Assembly (NCBI RefSeq): GCF_000499845.2
Contig: NC_023751.2
Span: 37,741,809-37,805,808, forward strand
DNA: 64,000 nt
Origin: Phaseolus vulgaris
Taxonomy: Eukaryota; Streptophyta; Magnoliopsida; Fabales; Fabaceae
Reading direction: 5' to 3'
In this document: positions 40,708 through 53,193 of the stretch, one piece after another
Numbering within the stretch: the stretch's first letter is position 1
Layout: each line of letters starts with the position of its first letter
Program-made: the position numbers and the translations under genes
The notes under the pieces: model-generated
Databases searched by the model: none
The model's input: the letters and a program-made list of their open reading frames with translations, nothing else
Told to the model about the DNA's origin: nothing

Positions 40708-43700
40708 CACCATTACATATCTTAACAAAGAGACGTACATGATCACATTTTTAAACACTTTTAAACACGTTACACTATTATTTTAATATTTTTTCATATT
40801 ATTTATTATAAATTTACTTTTTCTAATATATATTTATTTCCTATTGCATAAAAAAATTATACACAAGTATTATTTTGATAAGAAAAAATGGTAGATGAAC
40901 CAACCATGGACTAAGGTGAATACTACACACATTTGAAAAATATTTTCGCTATTAGCGCACGTTATCGAAGTCTGCATCCAATATTATTTTATTAAGTAAT
41001 GCTATTAAACTTGGTCTTCTATAGTAATCTAATCGAGGTTTAGTGTGATTATAGTTTATATCATAAATACAAAGACTTTTTAAGTCATTGTTTTGCTTAG
41101 TCAAGCCTAGATCAAATTGTTTATCTTTATATTCTAATTTTTTTTAAATCAAACAAACTAAATTTCTAGCTCCTAACTGGTAAGTATGTTGGTCTGTAAT
41201 AGTTTTGGATTGAAAGTTAAACGGTAAGTTTAGTTTAGTATTTATATAAAGATTGAGACAATATCCTCTTTAATTTATTTATTTATTTATTAATAAAAAA
41301 ATATGTACTCTAATATTATTACAAACTTATTTACATCTAATCAACATGTGGGATACCTTAACTAACTCCAAAAATGTATATTTATTATTAGTACATGGAA
41401 TTTGTTATAACACTATTATTTTTTTGCATAATGTGTTTTCCATTTTAAACTTTATATAGAAGTATAATTTGTTAATATCATATATATACTCTAAATTATG
41501 ACACATGTGTTAATTATTTTAATTCCGACACATATGTTAATTGTTTTAATTCCTCGACATCATAATACTTTTCAACGAATTTCTCTTTAAATCATTTGGA
41601 AAGAAAAAAAAAGCTTGTTATGTTCATTCAAAACAACTATTCATTTTTCATTAATTTGAGGATTTATTGTCTTAAAAATGTTTTGTAAATAGTTATTGTT
41701 GGATTTGCATCAATAACAAGCATAAAAAGATAATAACAAAATTTTAAAAAAAAACATTTTTATTAACATTAAAAGATTTTATACATAAAATCTAACATAG
41801 TACAAAATTATTTGTACACAATAGTCTTTATATATAAAACATACACCAAGGAATAAAAAAAAATATTAAAATAATTAAGTATAATAAATGTTGTCATTAG
41901 ACGATCTTTACATTATTACTAGACCATCTTTTGTCTTCTCATCCGATGATCTAATCATTTGTGTTTTTTTTATGAGTAAAAAAATAATGAATAAATAAGA
42001 GGTATTTTAGAAATACCGCAATCCTTATACAAAAGATCTTCTTGAGACTCTAAACTTCTAACCTCCTAACAAGAACTGAAAAACCTACAAGGAGTTATCT
42101 CCTAGAAACATTGACTGACCTCGTGCAAATCAAGGATTCAAGACACCAATCTGAATAAAAAAAACTTTGTTTAAGTTCTTCAACTAAAAAATTGTTTGAT
42201 ATAATTTAAAATCAATTAACTATGTAAGAAAATAACTTTATCACTTTTATTTAGTATATAAAAATGTGGGTTAAGGACTTATACTTCTAACATATACTTT
42301 GTACACAATTTAGATGTTTCAACCATAAATGCTTCTAGGTAATATAATTTTTTTCATATATATTTTGAATACCTTCGTATATATCCCACAAATGAGTATA
42401 TATACCATAAAAATATAGGGTCACATAATTTAATCCTCTTTACTAAATGAACTACTAAATTGAATTGTGATGTCAATAAACATTTCTTATTTACAAGATA
42501 ATTACGACTACATTTTTATAGTTAATTTAATATGTTATGATCAATTACTTTAATTGATGACCTCTTCAACCATTTTAGGTAATATGCCACAAATAATTAC
42601 TATAAATTTATGGTAAGAGAATGACAATAATAAGATTTAAATTAATAATAAGTTTGAGATCTTTCTTTACACTCAATATTTTATTTCTGTTATGCTTTTT
42701 CTTGTAAACACCTACAAAAATTATTTTCTTAAATTTTTTAACAACGTAAAACACATTAGCATCAAATTTATTTGTTTGCCAGAAACTTTGGTTGTAACTC
42801 CAAATATACATTTCTTTAATCTAAATATTTATGATAACTTACATTATCATTTTTTGACTTTAACATTCATAAGCTACTCAATTATATTATTATATACATT
42901 ATTTTCTACATACATTACATTTATATAAGTTCTAACCGAGAATAGTCATGGAAGGAAAACAGGTCTGATATGCTCACAAGGTTTAGGGTTCCCATAACTA
43001 TGGAGGAAACATTTCAATCAGTGAAAAAAAATGTTGTGAAGGAAGAATTTTTTTAAAGGGATATCACATGAGAAACTTTCCTATCTAGAAGAGTGGGATT
43101 GTTTTTTCACTAAAAAAAGTATTAAATAAATATTAACTTAAAAAAAAGTTAATATATTAACTAAATTAGATATTATTTTAAAAATTAACAAAATTATTGG
43201 TATATAAAGTAATTTTATTATTAATAAATAAATTTTAAATTAGTATTTAATTAGTTATTAACTATTTTAAAATTAAAATTATTAGCTAAAATTTGAATAT
43301 CTAATTAAATATTAATTTAAAAACTAATTTATAATTTTATTAATAACATAAACTATTAGAGTTAACTCATAAATAAATAAAGTTTTTTTTTTATATGAAG
43401 GAAAAACTTAAAAGTTTATTTGGTTCACAAATAAAAGTTATTTTCGTAAATCACATGAAATATTTGTTAATAAGCGTGATATTTAATTATTATACGAAGT
43501 TCCGTGACTTGGATTAGATATGGTGGAATACAAGTATGACATTTAACATTAGTATTGAATCGCAGTCATTTTTGACAACTTGGTAATTATCTATTCAACC
43601 AAGAGAATTATATATTTGGTGTCTTTCATCCATTTTTGAAAGTTATTGTATAATGGCTAAGGATCCCTTTGGTGTTATCTCCAATGCAAGTTACACTTTA

Positions 43701-44015
43701 GTTTAATGAAAAATAAAAAAAATACTTCCACTAGGTATGTATGAAATTCTTTTCAAAATCTAATCTAGATCTAATCTAAATATAATAAAATAGATTAGAT
43801 CTAAAATTCAGATCTATTTTAACAAATCAAATTTATTTAGATTTTTTTTAAATTTATTTAAAATAGATTAAATTTATAATAAATTTAGATTAAATTCATT
43901 TTATGCATTAAATTAAATATTCTATCACTAATGAAAAAAAAAATCTTAGATAACCATTTTTAAAGATCTTAGACAATGGTTTTGAAATCGTAATTTATCA
44001 ATACGTACGCTATAT
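40708..44015. other. AT-rich intergenic with LINE tails and a decayed MITE
   Basis: LINE-tail relics: plus orientation at about 41245-41310 (TATAAAGATTGAGACAATAT then ATTTATTTATTTATTAATAA) and minus orientation at about 41966-42130 (TTATGAGTAAAAAAATAATG, CAATCCTTATACAAAAG). A degenerate CACTA-type MITE lies at about 43107-43370. No gene was found; short frames near 42608-42928 are AT-rich noise. Confidence 0.5.
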
Positions 44016-45198
44016 CACTACAAGAAAAAGTGCTTTTAGAAACTAAATTTTTGGTTTCTAAAATGATAAAATTAGTCACTAACTTAATTAGAAACTAATT
44101 TAGAAACTAATAGTCTTAAGTGGCTAAAATCATGGTCGCTAATTTTAGATACCAATTTAGATTCTAATTTAGAAACCAATTTAGTTACCATTAAATAAAA
44201 ACCAATTTAGTGACCAAAAATATAGAAACTAATTTAGTGACCAATTATATAAAAACCAAATTAACAACTATTTTTTTTTAAACCAATTTAGTGACCAAAA
44301 TATATAGAAACTTATTTAGTGACCAAATATATGAATAACAAAAAATGTCACTATATTGGTCTCTAAATAATGTAATTTATTATAAAATATATATATATAT
44401 ATATTATTATTTATTATAAAAAAAATATTTTATTATTTATTATTATTATTATTATTATTTATTTTATATTTAGTTTTTTATTTCTATTTATTTTATTTTT
44501 TATCAAGTGTAAAAATCAATTCATTTAGGTGTGGTAAAGGAAACATTCTATTGATAAAACTTACATATGTATTGTCAAATCTCTTAGGATTAAGAATGTA
44601 ATTCATTGCAGTTCTGGATAAACATGAATAAAAAAAAGTCAATTACATTTCAATTTCAACTTTGATTTGTTACAGCCCCAAACAACAGCCACGATACTCG
44701 CAATCTTTTGTGTATCAATTGACATTACATAGCATGGTAACTTTCAACCAAATAGTAAACAAAATAGGTAAACAAGCCTGCATGAGATAAATACCCAAAA
44801 TCCACCTAAAAGCACAAAATCCACCGGGACGAAGAATACAGTGCATTTCCATGAGATAAATACCACCTAAAAGCACATGAGAATATCCCCCATTAGAGAG
44901 TGACTAAAAAATTAGAGTGAACTTAGATACTAGTTAACAAGTCACGTATAAACACCAAAATAGGAATTAAATTGAATGCCTGAGTTTATGTAAAACCTTA
45001 GCTAGAGGATGAAGGTCCTATTGCATACCATCTCATCAATGATCATTGATCATTGATCACCCATCAACCAACGGAAACAAAATCATAAAATGTGTTGGCT
45101 TTACATTAATTAAGTGCAAGGCACTAAAAAAGCTGGATCACATAAATAAGAATGAATTCTGTTTGATTGATAAAATTCAATTTGCATAGAAGATTTAC

Positions 45199-45925
45199 CA
45201 AATTCCGTCCATGGGATAAGGCATCTGGAGCAATGAGCCATGTCAAAGGAGTTTGATGGGAAAGGAAGTATTTGTGTAGATATGACACCAAGAATAGCTG
45301 GTATTCCACGCTCTAGAGCAAATTGAACTTGAGCTTCATGGTTATCTCTTGGAGCAAGAAAAACTGTTGGAATCCCCTGATCCAATAAATCACCACCCCA
45401 GCTAGCAACCTACAATAAATCAGAGTTAAGTTATTAACTTTGAAATAAACCTCAAGAAAAAGAGGTTATGAGTAAACTCACCCCACAACTAGTATCAATG
45501 GCAGTTCTCACTGTCCCATCTTTCATTTCTGGGATTAGTTTTGCATCAAATCAACATATTCACCAACACCATTGGGAAACATAGTACCCCCACCTGGAAA
45601 CAGAAATTTCTCCCCTTCCTTAATCAACCAATGTTGGTTAGACTTCTGCTTGTTGATCCACTCATAGGGCACATTCCTGACATTAATGTAACAGAAAAGT
45701 TGAACAAGTGCATAATATTTATAGTTAACTCATTCAGTCTTTTTCTTTTTAACTCATAAAGCATATTACATTATACTTGTACCAACACTCATCTCTGCTC
45801 TTTGACCATCTGATTAGAGGCTTGTATCCATCTGGTGGAGGAACCAAGCATTCCTTCCTCTCAAAAATTGGAGGGCAATGGCGTTTTAACAAAGTAAGCC
45901 GGAACGTGCCATATTTTCTCCATCT
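45199..45925 (-). pseudogene. Captured fragment of a PMT20/PMT21-type methyltransferase gene
   Basis: Three exons on the minus strand: 45925-45777 (RWRKYG, then [20 protein letters not shown], then KSRDECWY), 45676-45482 (NVPYEWINKQKSNQHWLIKE, FPGGGTMFPNGVGEYVDLMQ, then after a break LIPEMKDGTVRTAIDTSCG) and 45409-45199 ([52 protein letters not shown]). Splice signals at all the inner borders are kept, so genomic DNA with introns was taken up. The order and words match plant DUF248/PMT Golgi methyltransferases. In exon two the frame breaks after DLMQ: a base is missing and TAA follows, so it cannot make the normal protein. The N-terminal anchor and the C-terminal half of the family (several hundred residues) are absent. 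Confidence 0.85.
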
Positions 45926-47574
45926 CTGTAAAATTATGCATGCTCAATCAACAATGAAAATTAAGCATCAGCAAATGACTACCATTTACGAAGCCTACAT
46001 TGAGATAGTACATGGAATATATTATCAAATGGCTGCAAAATTGACATGGCTAAAAAAATAGAACACAAATACAAATTGAGATAATACTATGGACTTTTTT
46101 TTTAGAAAAAACAAAATAACCCATCAAACTGCCCTATTATGTATAGGCTTTCACATATTTCCATGGAATAAAAGGAACAGACCCTCAAGGCCCGCATAAG
46201 TACCACTAGACCATCACTAATTTGTATCAACATATAAATGGAGGAGTAAAGTTAAAAATAACATTTTACTTATTCAAGACAATACTGATTGAAATTCATA
46301 AATTCCACAAGGTTCAAAATGGGATCCAATAACAAATTGATGATGAAACCAACAAATTGATAGAGGGATCCATGAATTTTATCACCCTAACAATAGTGTG
46401 AAAAATAACAAGTTAAAAAACATGTGGCCGCCAATCATTCAAAATGGAAAAAACAGTAACTACTGCCATTGCCATCAACAAAATATAATCTTATATGATA
46501 AATCTGAGTAACAAACCCACATTCAACCCAATTATTCATCAGTTCGTGCAACCAGAAAAATATTTGCATAGCCCTCGGATAAAATAATTAAATGCAAATC
46601 AAATAATCTACACCCTGGTTTCATTTACAGCCTTCTTGCACAAAAATAAATAAATGAACGAGTAGATATGAATGTAAGAGAGAAATAGAGAGAGAGAATG
46701 GCAATGGTTCAGGTATAAAGAAACCAAATGGCAGATCACTAATAGTCCCTCCATCATTGGGCATCAACAAATAGCACGGTAGACAACTTACTGTAATCTT
46801 TAATTTATGTTAATGAGCAAAACATTGTTTCACTATCTACTTATAGTTCTAAAAAAACACAATTAAATATGTAAACCCTTATAAGAAATTTGACTTCACA
46901 AATCCCTCAGATCTTATATACAATCACTTAAAACATTTATTACTTACTGTAATCTTTCAAAGAAAATAAATTATTAAAAGAATTAAGAGAGAAAAAGATG
47001 CAAATCAAGTTGTGAACAAAACCACAAAGCCGCTAAATAGTCTACTTGTACATCCTTCGCTATCATTGCAGATTTGGAGGTAATTAGTTTTCCATTATCA
47101 TTCTCAATTCTCAAATCCATTTATTATAGTAAAAACATGATAAGAATAATTATAATCAATACGAAAAAAAAATGAATTAGAATAAATGGGAGAATTATTT
47201 AATACTAAGATTAATGCTGAAGCACGTCAACTATAGACTTTATACAGTTCCTATTCCTCTATTCTGTTGTTTATCAGCTCTTTCACATTCGAATAGAATG
47301 TGGTGCAGTGTGTTCTGTGGGATTGAAAATTGAAAGTGAAAGGATAGGAAACCGTTAGGAATTGGGAATAGCAACGAAGGAGAATGAGTAACCTAATTTA
47401 ACCTGAAGATGAAGAGCCTAGTGATTGGGGGTATCCAATTCCGAAGGGTTGAATTCGTGGTCAATGTCGCAAAGCTTTTGAATCTTTGTGATTCGACTGA
47501 AACAAAGACACAACAAGCGTGACAGAGAGAGAGTGGATAATTAGAATCAAAACACAGTAAAGGAATGAATACCT

Positions 47575-47760
47575 GTGGAGCTTCGTTGCCGTCGCAGGGT
47601 GCGTTTCCGTCGCGGGTGCGTTGTCGTCATGGATGCGTTGCCGTCGCGGGTACGTTGTCGTCGCAGGGTGCCATTGCAAGGTGCGAGTTGCAGAGTGCGT
47701 GAAGGTGCGGGTTGCAGAGCGTGTGAAGGTGCGAGTTGCAGAGTGTGTGTTCGTGAGAGT
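47575..47760. repeat. GC-rich degenerate minisatellite
   Basis: First part: GTTGTCGTCG, GTTGCCGTCGCGGGT and GCAGGGTGCG units of about 20-24 bp. Second part: units of about 27 bp built on GTGAAGGTGCGAGTTGCAGA. The GC content contrasts sharply with the flanks. It opens frames on both strands (up to 110 codons) that are translated repeat, for example SATRTFT repeats on the minus strand. Confidence 0.75.
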
Positions 47761-48469
47761 GAGGGACGAGACAGATAAACTTTCAAATTTCAAACCATTT
47801 GCTCAGATTTTGAATAAATTAAATAAATTTTTGAAAAATATGCATTTTTATTTAAAATAATTTATTAAATTTTTATTTTAAATAATATTTTGAATTTATT
47901 ATTAATTTAATTTTATATTTAAATAAAATTAAAATATTAAAATATTATTTTAAATGTAATTTTTAAATTGATAGAATTATTTTAATATTATACTAAAATT
48001 AATAAATTTATTCATACCAATTTAAAATATTTTATAAATTAATAATTAATTTTATAAAATTTAATTACTCCAAAATTAGTATCTAAATTCAAATAATAAT
48101 GACTAAAAATTAAAGCATCTAATTATATATGATGATTAGAAACTACAAATTAGTTTCTAATTCTATTATTTTTAGAGACCAAAATTTAGTTTCTAAAATA
48201 AATTAAAAGTGACTAAAAAAATGGTTTCCAATTACATCTTCACAAGAAACTAAAAAAATGGTGTCTAAAAAAAACTTTTATTTTTATTTTTATTATTAGC
48301 AACCAAAAATATAGTATCTAATTATATTACAATTTTTATTAATAATAGATACCATTTTAGTAACCAATAAATTTTAGTTTATAAAATGGTATCTAAATTA
48401 GTTACTATAGAAACTATTTATTTTTGGTTTCTAAATCGGTTACCATTCAATCATTTTCTTGTAGTGTAT

Positions 48470-48890
48470 TTTCGACTTATAAACGACAATTCACGACCAT
48501 AGTCTATAAGGCATTATAAACGACAGTTATTTTGACCAAGTGTCTACTATAGTTCACAACAAATAAGGTCAAAGTATAGACAGTTGTTGTTTTCAAAATT
48601 ATTGTTTATATGACATTATAGAAGACGATTGTAGACACAACTGCTGTATAGTGCAAAATATAATGTTGAGTCTCGCAGTTTCTTCTGAACTGAATAGAAG
48701 AGATACAATTTGTGACTTAAAACAATTTAAGAACATCACAGAGATACAATCTGTGACGTAAATTTGTTCCACTTCAATAAAAAATAAAAGTTTATTGCTA
48801 GGATGTGATTTAAAGGTTTATTTTTTTTTCAAAAATAGGTTGATAAAATGAATTTTGTTAATAATACTAATTAAACAAGTTTACCGTTTT
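48470..48890. other. Intergenic between CACTA element and LINE, possible older CACTA terminus
   Basis: Phrases ATAAACGACA and TATAAACGACAGTTAT occur, and CTGCTGTATAGTG ends at 48653; inverted, this gives CACTATACAGCAG. This could be the end of an older CACTA-like element. CACTAATGAAAA at 43926, on the other side of the 44016-48466 element, could be its other end. No gene was seen. Confidence 0.35.
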
Positions 48891-48900
48891 TTACTTGATG

Positions 48901-51442
48901 TTTTTTTTATCAACAATGAATTAATAATATAGAACGGGACATTTAAGGGGTGTCTCAACCCTTTTACACACCCTTACCTAGTTCAAGAGTACATCAAAAC
49001 AAGAGACATTATATGAACCAACACTTAGCTCAAGAATCTTAAACTATTCTAAACCCCCCACTCCCCATACAAACCCAAAGGATACAAAATTCTGCCCAAA
49101 AACAGCACTACCAAAAAAGATAAGCAAAGCTATAAGAAATTAAAAAGCTTGAAACAGAACATGATTGCCTCCAACACCCTATATGGATAATATGCATATG
49201 GATAGCTTGCCTTGGATAACTCAAAACAGAACACTAGACCTTGGATTTCATGCATAAGATACTTGAATTTAAGGGTTGCATGAATCATAGAGAAAACATT
49301 CCAATTGAACAACCATCAACATAGCATTTTTCAAGAGAGCAGAGTGAAATTGCTGCATAAAAAGTACAACAAACAAGACCTTTGCAACACACATAACTTC
49401 TTCTCGAAAAAGTTGAGTTGGCTTACATACTTACCTGAATAAAATATGCATCAGTTGTTGCATAATTCTGCAAGAAACCAACCTTACACCTCAAAGCTTC
49501 ACAATCCCTCATAACCACCTTAACATTGGGAGCCAACATCTTCTATGTCTCTTAACCTCCCTTGTCCCTGTAACTAGTTTTGCAGCGAGCACCCGCCTTT
49601 AACCCCTTACCAGACCCTTCCTCTCACAAGACGCTTTTAATGCAAATAACTAGATTCATATGCCAATCAGAGAAGGAGTAGTTAAAGGCACCCAATTTGT
49701 GTTTCATCCATAGTCATGACTTTAGTTGTGCCATTTTAAAAAATCACCTCTGCATCTACTACCCCTTGCTTAAAGGCAATATGATTCCTATGCTCCCAAA
49801 TACACCACACTATCGCCCACATACATTTCCAAACCAAGTTTTGTTTATATGTACCGTGTGGCAAGACGAAATTCTCAAAATGACTCATCAAATCGTTATG
49901 ATGAAAAAACACAATCCCAATCCATCTGAAGCATTGAGCCCACACCAGTTGGGCAATGATACATTCAACAAAAAGATGTTGTGAAGATTCATCTGAAGCT
50001 TGACACATCACACAATATAAAGGGGTTACCACTCCTCTTCTAGATAAATTAGTTCTTGTAGGAATTCTATCCATAAGAACCCTCCACGTTGTTGTCAGCA
50101 TATTTGGAAAGGCTTTGGCCTGCCAAAGGTTCTTGAAGATACTATTATGGGGGCTACATGCATGCCTAGCTAGGCAGTCATAAGCAGATTTCACAAAGAA
50201 CTCCTCTGATGCATCACCTCCCCACGCCTAGACATCCTTAACCTCCTTATTCCATCGGATTCTGGAAATATACTGACACATTTCCTCTTATTGTGAAGCT
50301 TCCCATTAAAACCTAGCCCTCCTCCACCTAAGCCTTCATCTCCACACCGAATCCTCCCACCCTTCTACCTCTTCCACCTTCTCCCCTTAATCCAACAAAA
50401 TGGAATACAACCTAGGATACTTGGAGATGAGAGTGACATCATAACACCAGGCATCTTCCCAAAATCTAACCTTATCCCCACCTCCCACTTTCCATACTAA
50501 TGCTCCTCGAAACCACCCCTCTTCTTCACCCTCTCAGCAACTTTTACATAAATCTTTCCACCACCATGACTGGTACTTAAAAAAAGACTGATTATGTCTA
50601 CACTCCGTGCCATACTTAGATATGAGGATATCTCTCCACTTACCCTTTTCCTCATTTAAAAGCCTCCACTTCCACTTAGCCAAGAGGGCAACATTGAACT
50701 TCCTAATATCTTTAATACCAGTCTGCCATCCTCAAAGGGTTTACACAGGGTCTCCCAGCTCACCCACGAGATAGAGCTCTTCTCCTTCCCCCAACCCCAC
50801 AATAACTGCCTTTGAATGCTAATAATTTTGTTATACACCACCTCTGGGACTTTGAAGAAAGACAAATAGAAGAGCAGTAATGATGAAAACACCGATTTCA
50901 CTAGGCAAATTCTTCCGACAAGAAACAAAAGTCATCCCTTCCAAGCATTTAGTTTAACACTAATTATGTTTATCATAGGCTCCTAAAACTTCTTCTTCCT
51001 CGGGTTACCACCTACTTCTAACCCAAGGTACTTGAAAGTTACCTTCATAGTACAATGTAAGGTTTTAGCGTAAACTTCAAGAGATTGTCTCTCCACATTA
51101 ATACCTGTCATCTTTGATTTGTGGAAGTTCATTTTCAAACCATACGCAAGTTCGTAACACCTAAACATAGCCTTTAGAGAGAAAACATTAGAGTAGGAAT
51201 CCTAACACATAAAAAGGGTGTCATCTGCAAATTGGAGAACACAAGTATCGACATCGTCAGCTCCCACCTTCACTCCTTTAAGCAAGTTAGTTTTAAACGT
51301 CTGTCTAACCGGTCTAGCTAAACCTTCAGCTAGCACAAGGAAAAGGAACAAGGCTAAGGGATCACCCTGTCTCAATCCTCTCAATGGTTTAAATTCCAAA
51401 GTTGAACTACCATTGACCAAGACTGATATCGTTGTTGGTTTA
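48901..51442 (-). mobile_element. 5'-truncated LINE with reverse transcriptase remnants
   Basis: Flanked by perfect 12-bp duplications TTACTTGATGTT (48891-48902 and 51443-51454). Minus strand, from its 5' truncation: VNGSSTLEFKPLRGLRQGDP, then the RT active-site region LQFADDTLFM (51420-51202); YELAYGLKMNFHKSKMTGIN (51168-50983); the thumb region WGWGKEKSSISWV (50928-50656); and a zinc-knuckle-type zf-RVT domain (50194-49736; C-x2-C and HLFVEC). The 3' end near 48905-48980 inverts to GGGTTGAGACACCCC then AATTCATTGTTGATAAAAAA, the tail shared by all the short LINE copies here. Frameshifts and stops separate the blocks, so it is inactive. The endonuclease and ORF1 are absent. Confidence 0.88.
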
Positions 51443-51454
51443 TTACTTGATGTT

Positions 51455-52480
51455 GCTCTTTAGTAAATAGAGCCAACTGATATCGTATATTGCTTTCAAC
51501 TAAAACTCAGTTTTGTGTCTAAATAGATGAAAAACAAACACAAAGGACAACCAAACATGTATATAATAACTAAATTCAGTGAGACAAAACCGTACTGAAT
51601 GGGTCTAACACAAAATATAGTTTGAATATGGACAAAAATAAAAGAAATAAGTAGAGAACTTTCTCTTTAATTAGGCATGTAGATTATTGAATAAGAAAAT
51701 AAAATAAATAAATTTACGGACATAATTTTATGCTAATTAAAAAAATTCAAATTTACTCAAAGATTTAAAACGTTTACTTTATTATTTGTATTGTAATAAA
51801 ATTGTTTTCTATTAATTTTAATTCTGTGTTATAAAATTATTTAATTTTAATAATTAAAAAAATGAAAAGTATAAAAAAATTTCCCTTCCATAATTTTATG
51901 TCAATTTATGTTCCCGTAAAATCTTCCTTTTTTTTTCTTTTTTTAACAAAATAATTATAAATTATTATTTTTAACTTTTCTCGCCTTACCTTCATTATTA
52001 TTTATTGGGTACTTACATATTGCAATGACAGAAACTCCAAATAGAAAAGTTATAATCAAACAAATATGAACAATATATAGAAAATAAAATAGTAACTCTT
52101 ATATTACACTTACTAATTACTCTCTATCCAGAACCATAATGACTACTTCAAATATATCTGCTATGTAGTTATCAGCATTCATATAAAATTGAAAGAAACT
52201 CAAAGTGGTACACTTCTTAACGTTTTCACCCCTTAAAGTTTCTGATTATTTATTATAATTAAATAACGTTTTAAAATTAATCCACTTGTTCTTCTTAATT
52301 CCCCACCATGTATATGAACTATATCTGCTATATGTATGTATTACCAGCATTCATAATAAAATTAGAAGAAAAATCAAAGTGGTACACTATCACCCCTTAA
52401 AATTTCTGATTATTTATTATATTATCAATCAGGCTTAAAAAATTATCTACTTGCTCTTCTTTAATTCTCTATATATTTTT
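51455..52480. other. Intergenic, no gene recognised
   Basis: AT-rich. A locally duplicated phrase (CATTCATA-AAAATT-GAA, AAAGTGGTACACT, CACCCCTTAAA-TTTCTGATT) occurs at about 52150-52260 and again at 52320-52420, a diverged direct duplication with period of about 170 bp. Confidence 0.5.
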
Positions 52481-52629
52481 TTGTCAATAAAAAAAATAAT
52501 ATAGATATTTTAGGTTAGGATTAAGGAGATTCTTCCATCCTTATACAAGCAAGTTATCCTATAATTCCATATACATAAAACATGACGAAATTCTAAATCA
52601 GAAGAAAGTAATACATAACAACCTAAGAA

Positions 52630-52632
<3 letters not shown>
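52481..52632 (-). mobile_element. LINE 3'-end fragment, minus orientation
   Basis: TTTTTTTGTCAATAAAAAAA, ATAATATAGATATTTTAGG and CATCCTTATACAAGCAAG resemble the inverted LINE tail at 48901. It is directly followed by an AT microsatellite. Confidence 0.5.

Positions 52633-52679
<47 letters not shown>
52633..52679. repeat. (AT)n microsatellite
   Basis: Uninterrupted AT dinucleotides, about 23 units. Confidence 0.95.
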
Positions 52680-52680
<1 letters not shown>

Positions 52681-52735
52681 CAACTTGCTAGGATTTCATA
52701 GTAACAAGTAACTTATCTGTTTTGAACTGTTGACG

Positions 52736-53085
52736 CACTACAAGACAATTATAAAATAAATTAGTTGCAATAGTAACTAAATTAGAAACCATTTTAAAAA
52801 CTAAAAAAAATTGATTTCTAGATTAGTTTCTATTATTATTAAATATTTTTTAAATTGGTATCTAATTAGCAACCAAAGTTTTTCTACCAAATTTAGAAAC
52901 TAAATAATTGGTAGTTAAACCCTTGGTTGCTAATTAGATATCAATTTAGAAACTATTTAACAATAATAAAAACTAATTTAGAAACTATTTTCTTTTTAGT
53001 TTATAAAATGATCTCTAATTTAGTTATTATTTCAACTAATTATTTTAGTATTTAAAAGTTGATTTCTATTTCATGATTTTTATTT
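52736..53085. mobile_element. CACTA-type MITE at the 3' side of GULLO copy B
   Basis: Starts CACTACAAGACAATTATAAA and ends near GATTTCTATTTCATGATTTT. The two halves are inverse copies (TATCTAATTAGCAACCAA and TTGGTTGCTAATTAGATA; GAAACTATTTAACAATAATA and its partner). It ends about 110 bp from the stop codon of copy B, so it may lie in the transcript's 3' UTR. Confidence 0.75.
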
Positions 53086-53193
53086 TTTTTATAATCAGTT
53101 CATATATCCATGTTTATTATCGCATCTTCTTTTATTTAGTTCTTCAACTATATGCAGATACATTGTGGAAAGTTATTTGAAACTTGTTACATC

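Larger units (their letters stand above)
44016..48466. mobile_element. CACTA element (4451 bp) carrying captured gene sequence (Pack-CACTA type)
   Basis: The left end reads CACTACAAGAAAAAGTGC. The right end, inverted, reads CACTACAAGAAAATGATTG. TAT occurs immediately outside both ends (44013-44015 and 48467-48469), the 3-bp duplication expected of CACTA/En-Spm elements. Both ends are rich in subterminal repeats such as TTTAGAAACTAA, AACCAATTTAGTGACCA and their inverses (44030-44370 and 48080-48450). No CACTA transposase was recognised, so it is non-autonomous. The interior holds a methyltransferase fragment (45199-45925, minus), a UTR-like region (about 47290-47580) and a GC-rich minisatellite (47575-47760). 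The small MITEs in this window share its termini. Confidence 0.85.

Noticed and set aside
45777..46061. 94-codon plus-strand frame
   Set aside because: It runs antisense to exon one of the captured methyltransferase fragment.
47461..47793. 110-codon minus-strand ORF with SATRTFT repeats
   Set aside because: It is a translation of the GC-rich minisatellite in the CACTA element; no independent coding evidence.
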